64,000 nt of DNA, from the NCBI RefSeq assembly GCF_004359615.1, contig NZ_SCWA01000001.1, positions 62,001 through 126,000 on the forward strand. The letters are read 5' to 3'. Each line of letters begins with the position of its first letter. The stretch's first letter is position 1. Positions 17,076-25,681 of the stretch are shown piece after piece. Source of the DNA: Macrococcus brunensis. Lineage in GTDB: Bacteria; Bacillota; Bacilli; Staphylococcales; Staphylococcaceae. Made by a program: the position numbers and the translations under genes. The notes beneath the pieces are model-generated. The model searched no databases. It was given only the letters and a program-made list of their open reading frames with translations, and had not been told where the DNA came from.

Positions 17076-18252
17076 TCAGTTGAAACGCTTATTTATATTC
17101 TTTGCGGCTCTTATTTTTCTGCTTCTTATTTCTTTTTCACTTATCGCTTATTTCAGTCTGTCATCGAGCATTCACTATCAGCAGCAATTAGAGTCTCGTC
17201 AGAAACTTGCGGAAGAGAAAGATGAGCATTTTATCAATACGGCTTCAGGACCAAAATTATCTTTAGAAGACCCTTCTTCAGACGATGAAGCCGTGCTTTA
17301 TTTCATTACTGACGGCAAACATATCGTCAAGTCTTCACAATTTGGCCAGCCACTGATTAAGAATCTATATCAGCGCTTACCGCCATATCAGTTGAATCAT
17401 CAGCTTTACTTTATTGACGAACGATATTTCACTGTCGCCAGCATGGCTATCAAAACGCCGTCAAAGACTTACTGGATCTACACAATTCATGATTCTACAG
17501 AAGCCTATCATGGATTGAAACAGCTACGTACAACGCTGTTCAGTCTTGTTATTCTTTACGTGCTCCTCATTGCACTAGTCAGCTATTCGTTTGCCAAGCG
17601 GGCTATTGAACCTTACACAGAAGGTATTCAACGAGAGCAGCAGTTTATTCAAGACGCCACTCACGAACTGAAAACACCACTTGCTGTTATGCAAGCCGCA
17701 ACTGATGTCATCAAATTGTATGACGGAAAAAAACTGTCCTCTGAAAGTCAGAATGCCTTAGAGGATATGCGCAGTGAGATCACTGATATGTCTTCACTGA
17801 TCACTGACCTTACCTTGTTGTCTAAAGTCGTTAATCTGAAACCGCTCAATCTCTCTGAGCTCTGTGAGGATAACGCCAGAAAGTTAAGAATCAATTCATC
17901 TGTTGAACCTGACATTTTTATACTAGGAGACAGTCAGGCACTTAAACGACTGATTTATATTCTGACTGATAATGCCAGAAAATATAATCATGCAGATGTC
18001 CAGATTTATTTAACTCTGAGGACAGTTGGATCAGATACGTTCCTGACTGTCAGAGATAATGGCTCAGGTGTACCTGACGAAGCTCTCCCTTATGTTTTCG
18101 ACCGCTTCTACCGTGCAAAAGGACAGCAGCATATTGCGGGATCAGGTATCGGCCTTGCTCTTTTCAAATCTATAGTCGATCAACATCATGCTATATATCA
18201 AGCATACAATGACAATGGTTTTGTCATTGTAATAAAAATTAAAAAAATTTAG
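17068..18252 (+). CDS. Sensor histidine kinase
   Basis: This 394-residue kinase has TM1 at about 8-30, an extracytoplasmic sensor of about 125 residues, TM2 at 155-175 and a HisKA domain with H199 in DATHELKTPL. The HATPase domain has the N box DNARKYNHA, G1 DNGSGVP and G2 GSGIGLAL. The GTG start overlaps the regulator stop (GTGAATAA). The sensor shows no recognised domain. The cluster with DUF2231 and CzcD suggests metal or envelope sensing, by inference only. Confidence 0.92.
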   Translation: MNNQLKRLFIFFAALIFLLLISFSLIAYFSLSSSIHYQQQLESRQKLAEEKDEHFINTASGPKLSLEDPSSDDEAVLYFITDGKHIVKSSQFGQPLIKNLYQRLPPYQLNHQLYFIDERYFTVASMAIKTPSKTYWIYTIHDSTEAYHGLKQLRTTLFSLVILYVLLIALVSYSFAKRAIEPYTEGIQREQQFIQDATHELKTPLAVMQAATDVIKLYDGKKLSSESQNALEDMRSEITDMSSLITDLTLLSKVVNLKPLNLSELCEDNARKLRINSSVEPDIFILGDSQALKRLIYILTDNARKYNHADVQIYLTLRTVGSDTFLTVRDNGSGVPDEALPYVFDRFYRAKGQQHIAGSGIGLALFKSIVDQHHAIYQAYNDNGFVIVIKIKKI

Positions 18253-18254
18253 TT

Positions 18255-18275
18255 TTGTCAGTTTATTGTCAGTTT
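18255..18275 (+). promoter_or_regulatory. Tandem direct repeat, probable response-regulator operator
   Basis: TTGTCAGTTT occurs twice, at 18255-18264 and 18266-18275, with an 11-base period (one helical turn). This is the arrangement bound by OmpR/PhoP-type regulators. It lies 45-65 bases before the DUF2231 gene and directly after the kinase gene. A candidate -10 TATTAT is at 18291-18296. Confidence 0.65.
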
Positions 18276-18319
18276 GGCATGTTATCTTTCTATTATTAAA
18301 TAGAAGAGAGGTTTTATAT

Positions 18320-18754
18320 ATGCCATTACATCCATTAATCGTTCATTTTCCAATTGCCTTATTATTACTTGCGACTATTATTGAACTCATTTCGTTGAAA
18401 TACAGAGGCCAGCTTAATATGACCGGCACTATTCTTCTAGTGGTCGGCGTTGTAACAGGGATTATCTCCTATATGACCGGTGACAGCGCCGAGCGTTTCG
18501 CTGAAATGCATTTCGGTGAGGTTGAGGGTTTGATTCATCAGCATGAACAGATGGCGCTTACTTCCATAATCTTGTTTGGTTCTGCAGCAGTCATTAAACT
18601 TTACACACATTTCAGCGCAAAATTTAAAAAAGAACTATTAATCGTTGTACTTATTCTTTCTGTATTCGGTAGTGGCTTTCTTGCTTACACAGGCCACCTG
18701 GGGGGTAGAATAGTATATGAGAATAACAAAATTATTGCGACTCAAGGAGAATAA
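18320..18754 (+). CDS. DUF2231 membrane protein
   Basis: This 144-residue protein has about four hydrophobic helices. The family signature HPLIVHFPIAL sits at the N-terminus, with further histidines in GLIHQHEQM near residue 75. In DUF2231 proteins such histidines are suspected metal or heme ligands, but no function is established. GAGAGG precedes ATG 18320. It is translationally linked to czcD (stop and start overlap or lie within a few bases) and lies behind the direct-repeat operator. Confidence 0.85.
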   Translation: MPLHPLIVHFPIALLLLATIIELISLKYRGQLNMTGTILLVVGVVTGIISYMTGDSAERFAEMHFGEVEGLIHQHEQMALTSIILFGSAAVIKLYTHFSAKFKKELLIVVLILSVFGSGFLAYTGHLGGRIVYENNKIIATQGE

Positions 18755-18756
18755 TG

Positions 18757-19704
18757 ATGAGAAAAACATACAGTCAGCCTCAGTACTATCATCATGTTGA
18801 ACACCTGAAAGAACAGCAGGGCTCCAAAAAGACGCTCTGGGTGTCTCTTTTAATCACATTATTTTTTACGATTGTTGAAGTGGTCGGCGGTATATTGTCG
18901 AATTCACTCGCTCTGCTGTCAGACTCTGCACATATGTTAAGCGATGTATTAGCCCTTGGGCTGTCGATGATTGCGATTTACTTCGCAGCAAAAGCACCTA
19001 CTGCCCGTTATACTTTCGGCTACTTAAGACTTGAGATTCTGGCGGCTCTACTCAATGGTCTTGCGCTTGTCGTCATCGCTCTCGGCATCTGTTATGAGGG
19101 GATTATGCGTATCCTGCATCCCCAGGACGTCGATGTCAGACTGATGCTGACGATCTCACTTATCGGCTTAGTGGTCAACATCATTTTGACGATCATCCTT
19201 ACCCGTTCACTGAAGGGTGAAGATAACATTAATGTTCAGAGCGCACTCTGGCACTTTATCGGTGACCTTTTAAATTCTGTCGGCGTCATTGTCGCAGTTG
19301 TCGTCATCTATTTCACACATTGGGTGCTGATTGACCCTATATTAAGTATTGTGATTTCATTGATCATCTTCCGCGGTGGTTATAAGATTGTTAAAAATGC
19401 CTGGGATATTCTAATGGAGAAAGTACCTGATGAGTTAGATACAGATGAGATCATCGGTCGAATGAAAGAGCATCCGAATGTTCTGGATGTCCATGAATTC
19501 CATCTATCTGCTATTACGACAGGTCACTACAATCTGTCAGCTCATGTGGTCGTGGATAACAGAAGTGATGCTGAGAACTACAAAGTCATCAATGACCTGG
19601 CTGCGATGCTGCAAGAGACTTATCAGCTTGATCATACGACGCTGCAAGTCGAACATCTGCAGGCCAATCATTTGGATGACCCTTATTTCGAACAAATCAA
19701 ATAA
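18757..19704 (+). CDS. czcD: Cation diffusion facilitator, CzcD-type Zn/Co/Cd efflux
   Basis: This 315-residue CDF antiporter exports Zn(II) and related cations in exchange for protons. It has six membrane helices and the two transport-site HxxxD pairs: H59/D63 in SDSAHMLSD and H166/D170 in LWHFIGDLL. A C-terminal cytoplasmic domain (from about 215) has DVHEFHLSAIT. Two adjacent ATGs exist (18754, 18757); AAGGAG is better spaced for 18757. The strong terminator behind it ends the putative kinase-regulated unit. Confidence 0.93.
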   Translation: MRKTYSQPQYYHHVEHLKEQQGSKKTLWVSLLITLFFTIVEVVGGILSNSLALLSDSAHMLSDVLALGLSMIAIYFAAKAPTARYTFGYLRLEILAALLNGLALVVIALGICYEGIMRILHPQDVDVRLMLTISLIGLVVNIILTIILTRSLKGEDNINVQSALWHFIGDLLNSVGVIVAVVVIYFTHWVLIDPILSIVISLIIFRGGYKIVKNAWDILMEKVPDELDTDEIIGRMKEHPNVLDVHEFHLSAITTGHYNLSAHVVVDNRSDAENYKVINDLAAMLQETYQLDHTTLQVEHLQANHLDDPYFEQIK

Positions 19705-19733
19705 GAGACAGGCAGCTGCCTGTCTCTTATTTT
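19702..19733. terminator. Bidirectional terminator between czcD and the YtkA lipoprotein
   Basis: TAAGAGACAGGCAG and CTGCCTGTCTCTTA form a perfect 28-base palindrome followed by TTTTA. On the minus strand it includes the stop of the lipoprotein gene and runs into T-poor sequence, so it is stronger for czcD. Confidence 0.85.
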
Positions 19734-20440
19734 ACTGTGAAAGTTGCGTCTGTATGGACGTGGAAACCTTGTTTATTTTCAGCATGTGCGGTCACGGTGT
19801 ACTTACCTGTCTGGTCAAATGTTTCCTGGCCTTCATACTGACCTGCTTTTGTCTCTTTCAGGTCAACCCATTTAGTTTTACCGTCAGGCATCATCACTTC
19901 TAAACGCGTCATGAGTTTTGCTTTCGTTTTACCTGCTTCATCCTTGACATGAATCATAAAGTCAGCGGGCTCACCTTTCACTGCTTTAATCGGCATCACG
20001 TGAATAGCGCCTTCATGATGCGCATGCTCACTATGTTTGACATTGCCGATCATGATTGTTTTATCCGGCATCGTGTGCTGGTTTTTAGCGGTGACGTGGC
20101 TGATGACCTGATAGCTGCCATCTTTATCAAATGTATAAGGCAGTTCATAGAGTCCGTCTTCAGCTTCTTTCACTATTTTTTTCACCGATTTGTCTTTGTC
20201 TCCATCTTTGATGATTTCAAACATCACTTCGTCAGCATCATTGATTGCTTTTCCCTCCTGGGTGACTTTTGCAGTCAGTTTAACTTCCTCACCTGCTTGT
20301 GCTTTTTCAGGGACGCTCAAGTCTACTTTAACAGGCTCAACTGATGCGGTCTCCTGTTTGGCGTGGTCATGCTTTTCTTCTGTCTGGCCGCAAGCTGCAA
20401 GTACAAGGCCCGCCGAGAGAATTACTGCTAGTTTCTTCAT
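19727..20440 (-). CDS. YtkA-like lipoprotein with two FixH/YtkA domains
   Basis: This 237-residue protein starts MKKLAVILS with AAAGGAAG upstream. The lipobox LAAC puts the lipidated cysteine at C17. Two repeated beta-sandwich domains of YtkA type are visible at about 45-140 and 150-237; each ends with a DGxYxVxxHV/TGKYTVTAHAE motif. It is histidine-rich (EEKHDHAK near 22, VKHSEHAHHEGAIHV near 145, HVHTD near 230), which could bind Cu or Zn outside the membrane; this is inference. It is divergent from the Zur-regulated cobW gene. Confidence 0.85.
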   Translation of the reverse strand: MKKLAVILSAGLVLAACGQTEEKHDHAKQETASVEPVKVDLSVPEKAQAGEEVKLTAKVTQEGKAINDADEVMFEIIKDGDKDKSVKKIVKEAEDGLYELPYTFDKDGSYQVISHVTAKNQHTMPDKTIMIGNVKHSEHAHHEGAIHVMPIKAVKGEPADFMIHVKDEAGKTKAKLMTRLEVMMPDGKTKWVDLKETKAGQYEGQETFDQTGKYTVTAHAENKQGFHVHTDATFTVK

Positions 20441-20475
20441 TTCATAACTTCCTTTCTGTTTGTCAGTCAATTCCT

Positions 20476-20504
20476 ATTATCTTGATTCAGCTCCTATTAA
20501 TCAA
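20476..20504 (-). promoter_or_regulatory. Promoter of the YtkA-like lipoprotein gene
   Basis: On the minus strand TTGATT (20499-20504) and GATAAT (20476-20481) are 17 bases apart, 35 bases before the ATG. Confidence 0.6.
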
Positions 20505-20599
20505 TGTCGAAATCGTGACAGCAGGCTGCTTAAATAACATTGTTTCGATTTCTGACAAAATTTCAGTCCTCTCTTTACTTTTACAGAAATCTAGTGTAA

Positions 20600-20626
20600 T
20601 ATAATAAATCGTAATAATTACGAATT
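20600..20626 (+). promoter_or_regulatory. Zur box overlapping the -10 of the yciC-rpmG unit
   Basis: TATAAT (20600-20605) is followed directly by a near-perfect Zur box at 20606-20626: arms TCGTAAT (20609-20615) and ATTACGA (20617-20623) around one A, flanked by AAA. The B. subtilis/S. aureus consensus AAATCGTAAT-n-ATTACGATTT fits with one or two deviations at the right edge. Zur with zinc would block the promoter. Confidence 0.9.
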
Positions 20627-20638
20627 GGAGGTAAACGA

Positions 20639-21832
20639 ATGGCCGTTCCTATCACAGTACTCAGCGGTTTTCTCGGAGCAGGTAAAACGACATTGCTCAA
20701 TCATATACTGACCAACACACAGGATATGCGTATCGGCGTCATCGTCAATGATATGAGTGAAGTCAATATCGATGCTGAACTTGCCGTTATGAAACGAAGT
20801 GACGAAAAAATGATTCAACTCCAGAATGGCTGCATCTGCTGTACACTACGCGAAGATTTATTGATTGAAATAGATAAACTTGTGCAGTCGCATCAGCTTG
20901 ATTATATCGTTATCGAATCAACCGGAATTTCTGAACCATTACCTGTCGCTCAGACACTGACACTTGAAGACGAGGTACTCGGCATCAAATTATCAGAGAA
21001 CACTGTACTTGATACAATGGTAACAGTTGTAGATGCGAATCAGTTCTGGCATGATTTTGCGTCAGGAGAATCACTCGCAGACCGCAAACTAGGTAATAAT
21101 GAAACAGATGACCGCGAAGTCATCGATTTACTTATCGATCAGATAGAATTTGCGAATGTCATCCTGCTGAACAAGATTGATTTAATATCAGAAAATGACC
21201 GCGAAGAATTGAAAAGACTACTTAAGCAGCTGAATCCAGAGGCACAAGTTTATGAGACACAGAACTCGGTTATCGACCTTAATCTCATAGTGAATACGAA
21301 ACTTTTTGACTTTGAGAAAGCAAGTCAGAGCGCCGGCTGGATTAAAGAACTGAACGAAGAACATACACCAGAGACAGAAGAATATGGCATCGCCTCTTTT
21401 GTATATCGCAGGAAGAGACCTTTCAATGCCGAACGTTTTATGGCATTTCTGAAGAACTTCCCGCTTACTGTCGTGCGTTCTAAAGGATTTTACTGGCTCG
21501 CGACAAGAAATGAGATGTGCGGCTTACTATCACAGGCAGGGAGTTCTATTCAGCTGCAAGGTGCTGGTGAATGGATAGCGACATATAGCGATGAAGATAT
21601 CGCGCTTGAAATGCAGGAAGACCCTACTTTAGCTGCGAGATGGGATAAGGTCTATGGTGACCGTCAGACTGAACTCGTCTTCATCGGGATTGAAATGGAC
21701 CAGTCAGCCATTACGAAGGCGCTGGATGCTGCCCTTCTGACAGATGAAGAGATGGCACAGGACTGGTCACAGATGCCAGACCCTCTGCCTGCTTATACCG
21801 TAGAAGAAACAAATGCAGATCTAACATTATAA
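20639..21832 (+). CDS. yciC: Zur-regulated CobW-family GTPase, YciC/ZagA-like
   Basis: This 397-residue G3E GTPase has the same length as B. subtilis YciC (ZagA). The P-loop GFLGAGKTT lies at 10-18, the metal-binding GCICC at 64-68 and a NKID GTP-specificity motif near 185. The C-terminal CobW_C domain (about 260-370) begins [12 protein letters not shown]. The family is thought to deliver zinc to priority enzymes during zinc starvation. The Zur box at the promoter and the following zinc-poor L33 gene support this role. GGAGG lies eight bases before the ATG. Confidence 0.93.
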   Translation: MAVPITVLSGFLGAGKTTLLNHILTNTQDMRIGVIVNDMSEVNIDAELAVMKRSDEKMIQLQNGCICCTLREDLLIEIDKLVQSHQLDYIVIESTGISEPLPVAQTLTLEDEVLGIKLSENTVLDTMVTVVDANQFWHDFASGESLADRKLGNNETDDREVIDLLIDQIEFANVILLNKIDLISENDREELKRLLKQLNPEAQVYETQNSVIDLNLIVNTKLFDFEKASQSAGWIKELNEEHTPETEEYGIASFVYRRKRPFNAERFMAFLKNFPLTVVRSKGFYWLATRNEMCGLLSQAGSSIQLQGAGEWIATYSDEDIALEMQEDPTLAARWDKVYGDRQTELVFIGIEMDQSAITKALDAALLTDEEMAQDWSQMPDPLPAYTVEETNADLTL

Positions 21833-21849
21833 AAAAAGGAGCAATTAAA

Positions 21850-21999
21850 ATGAGAGTAAATGTAACTTTAGCTTGTACAGAATGTGGAGACCGCAACTAT
21901 ATCACGAAAAAGAATAAACGTAATAACCCTGAACGTATTGAACTGATGAAATACAGCCCACGCTTAAAGAAATACACGCTGCACAGAGAAACAAAATAA
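21850..21999 (+). CDS. rpmG: Ribosomal protein L33, zinc-poor (C-minus) paralogue
   Basis: Translation from 21850 gives 49 residues beginning [20 protein letters not shown] and ending [11 protein letters not shown]. It has the first CxxC (C9, C12) but lacks the second pair (YSPRLKK replaces CPxC), so it cannot hold the usual four-cysteine zinc site. C-minus L33 forms replace the zinc form under zinc starvation. It starts 17 bases after yciC with AAAGGAG and must be cotranscribed under the same Zur box. Confidence 0.93.
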   Translation: MRVNVTLACTECGDRNYITKKNKRNNPERIELMKYSPRLKKYTLHRETK

Positions 22000-22023
22000 G
22001 AAAAGTAATAAGATTAGATTGAG

Positions 22024-22062
22024 TAAAGTTCAGCAGATCCGTTTTGCGGGACTTTGCTCTTC
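22024..22062. repeat. Intergenic palindromic repeat, copy 1
   Basis: A 39-base unit containing the imperfect hairpin AAAGTTCAGCA / TGCGGGACTTT. It matches copy 2 at 34 of 39 positions with a 62-base offset. It lies between rpmG and nrdF. Confidence 0.75.
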
Positions 22063-22085
22063 TTAAGGAGCCTCTTTGTACTGCG

Positions 22086-22124
22086 TAAAGTCCAGCAGAT
22101 CCACTTTGCTGGACTTTACTCTTC
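22086..22124. repeat. Intergenic palindromic repeat, copy 2
   Basis: The better-formed copy: AAAGTCCAGCA and TGCTGGACTTT are perfect 11-bp inverted arms around GATCCACTT. A related element is near 50335-50382. Confidence 0.75.
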
Positions 22125-22131
22125 TCTATAA

Positions 22132-22169
22132 CCAAAAACCCATCACAACTTGCTTCGTTGTGATGGGTT
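22132..22169 (-). terminator. Terminator of nrdIEF
   Basis: AACCCATCACAAC/GTTGTGATGGGTT form a perfect 13-bp stem with a 7-base loop. On the minus strand TTTTTGG follows, immediately after nrdF. The structure can also work on the plus strand. Confidence 0.88.
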
Positions 22170-22174
22170 CATTT

Positions 22175-23140
22175 TTATTCGAATATAAAGTCTTCGTCTG
22201 TCAGCGCTTCGACGTTTAACGCGAGCACGTAACCGTCGCCTTTAACGCTGAAGAAATCATGGTTCTTCGTGCTTGTATTCAGTGCGTTCTCGATAATCGG
22301 ATTGAAGCCGCGTTCTTCGAAGTAAGGTTCAAATCCTAAGTTAGCGAGTGCTTTATTACCATTATATTGAACATAATTCAGTACATCTTCTGTCAGCCCG
22401 ACACGGTCATATAATTCACGTGTATAAGACTCTTCATTTCGATATAAATCATCCAGCATCGCATACATTTCTTTGTCCGCTTTCAGCTTATCATCATCTG
22501 ACAGCTCATTGCGTAAGCTCTGTGCATCAAGTCCTGTAAAGACACCGTGAATAGATTCATCCAGCAGAATTTTACGGATGATTTCACCTGACGTTGTCAT
22601 GCGACCTTGTCCTGCCAGATATAACGGATAGTAGAAACCGCTATAGAACAAGAATGTTTCCAGGAATACAGATGCTACACGTGCCATGTACTGATCATAA
22701 ATACTCGCTTCTTTTGTCCACAGTTTATGATATTTCTCTAAAATGCGATTCGCTTTGTAAGTTAAATGCGGTTCACTTGGTACCCATTCGTTCAATAGTT
22801 CATCTGTTTCATTCGTCGGCAGAAGAGTCGTGAAGATGTGAGAATAACTTTTCGCATGGATATTCTCCATCATGCCCATAAATGAGTAGACTGCCTTTTT
22901 ACGAAGGTCAGTTGTATGCATCATAATAAGCGGCATGCCGTCATCTGCCTGCTGTGTATCGAGACCCGTCAGACCTGCTAAAGCATGATTGAATGTATAC
23001 TTTTCATCTTCCGTCAGCTCTTTCCAGCTGGCGATATCTTTTGAGACTTTAAATTCTGTTTCCACCCACATCTGTGAGATATTCTGACGCCAGAACATGT
23101 TGGTCATGTCTTCCTGCGTATTCCAGTTTACTGCTTTCAT
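22175..23140 (-). CDS. nrdF: Class Ib ribonucleotide reductase, beta subunit
   Basis: NrdF carries the dimanganese or diiron-tyrosyl radical cofactor that starts ribonucleotide reduction in NrdE. The 321-residue length is normal. Carboxylate and histidine ligands lie in NIHAKSYSHIF and DESIHGVFTGLDAQ, with conserved aromatic residues in FYYPLYLAGQGRMTTSGE. The C-terminal tail (ALTDEDFIFE) is the NrdE-docking end. I use ATG 23140 (MKAVNWNTQ) because AAGGATGG is correctly spaced for it. It is the last gene of nrdIEF. Confidence 0.96.
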   Translation of the reverse strand: MKAVNWNTQEDMTNMFWRQNISQMWVETEFKVSKDIASWKELTEDEKYTFNHALAGLTGLDTQQADDGMPLIMMHTTDLRKKAVYSFMGMMENIHAKSYSHIFTTLLPTNETDELLNEWVPSEPHLTYKANRILEKYHKLWTKEASIYDQYMARVASVFLETFLFYSGFYYPLYLAGQGRMTTSGEIIRKILLDESIHGVFTGLDAQSLRNELSDDDKLKADKEMYAMLDDLYRNEESYTRELYDRVGLTEDVLNYVQYNGNKALANLGFEPYFEERGFNPIIENALNTSTKNHDFFSVKGDGYVLALNVEALTDEDFIFE

Positions 23141-23164
23141 CTTATCCATCCTTGCATTAATTAG

Positions 23165-25270
23165 TTAGATCGCACAGCTTGTACATTCTTCAACGCTCAG
23201 TAATTTGTTACGTGTATAGTAAAGTGATTTAAGTCCTTTATGATGGGCATAAACGTATAGTCGTGAGAGTTCACGCGTAGATATCTCAGAGTTGACGAAC
23301 AGAATCGTCGAAATACCCTGGTCAATATGCTGCTGGATTGTTGCGATTAAATCGATCAGTTTCATCTGGTCTGTACTGAATGCTGATTTGTAGAACCACA
23401 TGGTCTCCGGTGATAAAAACGGCATCGGATAGAACGTTTCAGCATTACCATACGTACGACGTTCAATCTGGTCCACAATCGGCATAACAGAACTTGTCGC
23501 GTTCTGAACATAAGAAATACTTTGTGTCGGTGCAATCGCTAAGCGGTATGCATGGAAGAGTCCATGTTCTTTAACCTGTTCGCTTAATGCCTGCCAGTCT
23601 TCTTGAGTCGGGATATGCATGCCTTCAAAAAGTGCCTGTACTTTCTCTGATTTCGGTGCAAAGCTTGCGCTGACATATTTATCGAAGTACTGTCCTGATT
23701 TGTAATCTGACTTTTCAAAATCTGCATAGACTTCCCGACGTTCTTTTGCAATTTCCATAGAACGTTCAATTGAATAGAAGTTCATCATCATAAAGAATGT
23801 ATTGGCGAAATCTTTTGCTTCGTCTGATTCATAAGCAATTTTATTTTTTGCAAGATAACCGTGCAGATTCATGACACCAAGGCCTACAGAATGCAGTTCA
23901 CGGTTCGCTTTTGCGACACCGGGGGCATTCTTGATGTCCGCTTCGTCACTGACTGTTGTCAATGCATCCATCCCCGTATGCACTGATTCGCGCACTTTAC
24001 GGGATTCCATGACGTTGACGATGTTGAGTGAGCCTAAGTTACATGAAATATCACGCTTAATCTCATCTTCTGTGCCATAGTCGTTGATGACAGACGTCTC
24101 CTGCAGCTGGAAGATCTCCGTGCAGAGATTGCTCATCTTAATCTGTCCGATATTACTGTTCGCATGCACTTTGTTGGCATTGTCTTTAAACATTAAATAC
24201 GGGTAACCGGACTGCAGCTGAGTCTGTGCGATTGTGTTCAGCATCTCGCGGGCATCCTTCGATTTCTTCATGACCTTAGGATTTGCCACGAGTTCGTCGT
24301 ACATTTCATCTAAGTTGATATCATCCAGTGTCTGGCCATATTCCGCTTCTACTGTATGTGGTGCAAACATATAGAAGTCCTTGCCTTCTTTTGCCAGATC
24401 AAAGAACTTGGACGGCACAATCAGTCCTGTTGAAATAGTAGAAAGACGTAAATCTTCATCGGCATTTACTTTCTTCGTATCTAAAAACTCAAGAACATCA
24501 TAGTGGAAGATGTTGAGATAGACAGCACCAGCACCTGGACGCTGACCTAACTGATCGGCATAGCTGAAGCCACCTTCCAATGCTTTTGCGACAGGGAGTA
24601 CGCCTTTTGCGACACCTTTGATGCCTTTAATCGCTTCACCCCGTGCGCGTAGTTTGGATAAATTGATGGCTACGCCGCCGCCAATCTTAGAAAGTTGTTT
24701 AGCTGTTGAATCGATATAATTGATAGAGTTCAGTGAATCATCTACTTCAAGCAGGAAACAGGATACCAGTTCCCCGCGGCGTGCACGGCCTGCATTCAGG
24801 AAGGTCGGTGTTGCCGGCTGATAACGCTGTTCAACCATCGCATTGATGAGTTCCTTCGCTTTCTCTTTATGACCTTTCGCAAGGTAGAGGCTGACGATAA
24901 CCACATGCTCTTTATAATCTTCAAGGTAGGATTTTTTATCATTCGTCTTCAGCGAGTAATCCTTGAAGAACTTGCTTGCTGACATATAGCTTGCAAACTT
25001 AAATGGCAGACTCTCTGCATAAGCAATAATCTCTACAAGATCAGCCTCTGAATAATCTTCAAACAGATTATAGTAGAACTGATTGTCGACTAAATGATGA
25101 AGACGTTCAAGGGGTGAATCAAAATGAATGGTCTTTTCGTTTACTTCCTCTAAATAGACGGCAAGTGCGTCCTGGTCTTTTTCGATATCAAAGAAACCGT
25201 CTGCACGACGCTTTGTCACCTGGTTATTAAGTTCAATATGGTTATACTGTTTGTCGTCTAAGACTTTCAT
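23165..25270 (-). CDS. nrdE: Class Ib ribonucleotide reductase, alpha subunit
   Basis: NrdE reduces ribonucleoside diphosphates to deoxy forms. All 701 residues are present. Active-site segments include ELVSCFLLEVDDSLNS, ISCNLGSLNIVN and the PTQSISYVQNATSSVMP loop. The C-terminal shuttle pair is C696/C699 in ECTSCAI, which is re-reduced by NrdH or thioredoxin; nrdH is not in the operon. The start overlaps nrdI by 29 bases. Regulation is by NrdR boxes upstream of nrdI. Confidence 0.97.
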   Translation of the reverse strand: MKVLDDKQYNHIELNNQVTKRRADGFFDIEKDQDALAVYLEEVNEKTIHFDSPLERLHHLVDNQFYYNLFEDYSEADLVEIIAYAESLPFKFASYMSASKFFKDYSLKTNDKKSYLEDYKEHVVIVSLYLAKGHKEKAKELINAMVEQRYQPATPTFLNAGRARRGELVSCFLLEVDDSLNSINYIDSTAKQLSKIGGGVAINLSKLRARGEAIKGIKGVAKGVLPVAKALEGGFSYADQLGQRPGAGAVYLNIFHYDVLEFLDTKKVNADEDLRLSTISTGLIVPSKFFDLAKEGKDFYMFAPHTVEAEYGQTLDDINLDEMYDELVANPKVMKKSKDAREMLNTIAQTQLQSGYPYLMFKDNANKVHANSNIGQIKMSNLCTEIFQLQETSVINDYGTEDEIKRDISCNLGSLNIVNVMESRKVRESVHTGMDALTTVSDEADIKNAPGVAKANRELHSVGLGVMNLHGYLAKNKIAYESDEAKDFANTFFMMMNFYSIERSMEIAKERREVYADFEKSDYKSGQYFDKYVSASFAPKSEKVQALFEGMHIPTQEDWQALSEQVKEHGLFHAYRLAIAPTQSISYVQNATSSVMPIVDQIERRTYGNAETFYPMPFLSPETMWFYKSAFSTDQMKLIDLIATIQQHIDQGISTILFVNSEISTRELSRLYVYAHHKGLKSLYYTRNKLLSVEECTSCAI

Positions 25271-25628
25271 TTACTTCATCCACCTTTTCGTTGAATAATT
25301 GTACATCATGCGCATTGCCATGAAGTTCAAATTTCATAAGCAGCGGAACATGATATTCAGCTGCAATCAGATCACCTGATCGTGCAAAATTCTGTCCCCA
25401 GTTACGGTTGCCGCTGCTCACGACTGCTACTAGATATCGGCTGTTACGTTCTAAAAACTGACGAACTGGATCCGGTACTTCACCAAAACCAATTGTCCCT
25501 GTTACCACAATAAAAGGCTCATCAATCGACTGGATATCCAGCAATGATTCGCCAGTAAATTTTGATTTTTGCAAGAAACGTCTCACATTGCCCGTGAGCG
25601 AATAGTAGATTACTTTCACATTTATCAC
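25242..25628 (-). CDS. nrdI: Flavodoxin-like NrdI, NrdF-activating protein
   Basis: NrdI (128 aa) supplies the oxidant for assembly of the Mn(III)2-tyrosyl cofactor of NrdF. The FMN phosphate loop is the N-terminal YYSLTGNVRRF; further flavodoxin loops TGTIGFGEVPDPV and SGNRNWGQNFARS lie near 43 and 72. It is the first gene of nrdIEF and overlaps nrdE. The GGAAGTG before ATG 25628 serves as ribosome binding site. Confidence 0.95.
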   Translation of the reverse strand: MINVKVIYYSLTGNVRRFLQKSKFTGESLLDIQSIDEPFIVVTGTIGFGEVPDPVRQFLERNSRYLVAVVSSGNRNWGQNFARSGDLIAAEYHVPLLMKFELHGNAHDVQLFNEKVDEVNESLRRQTV

Positions 25629-25681
25629 TTCCTATGTAAAAAACGCTCTAAAACTGAATATGTAGGGTATATAAGGATAAA

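Noticed and set aside
20459-20560. Single TTTGTCAG half-sites upstream of the YtkA lipoprotein, resembling the response-regulator repeat
   Set aside because: Half-sites only, in different orientations; the same 8-mer also occurs inside coding regions (near 6494 and 9002), so it is not informative.
22024-22124. Short repeats as a CRISPR array
   Set aside because: Only two units with internal dyad symmetry and a single 23-base gap; no cas genes. Better read as palindromic intergenic repeats.
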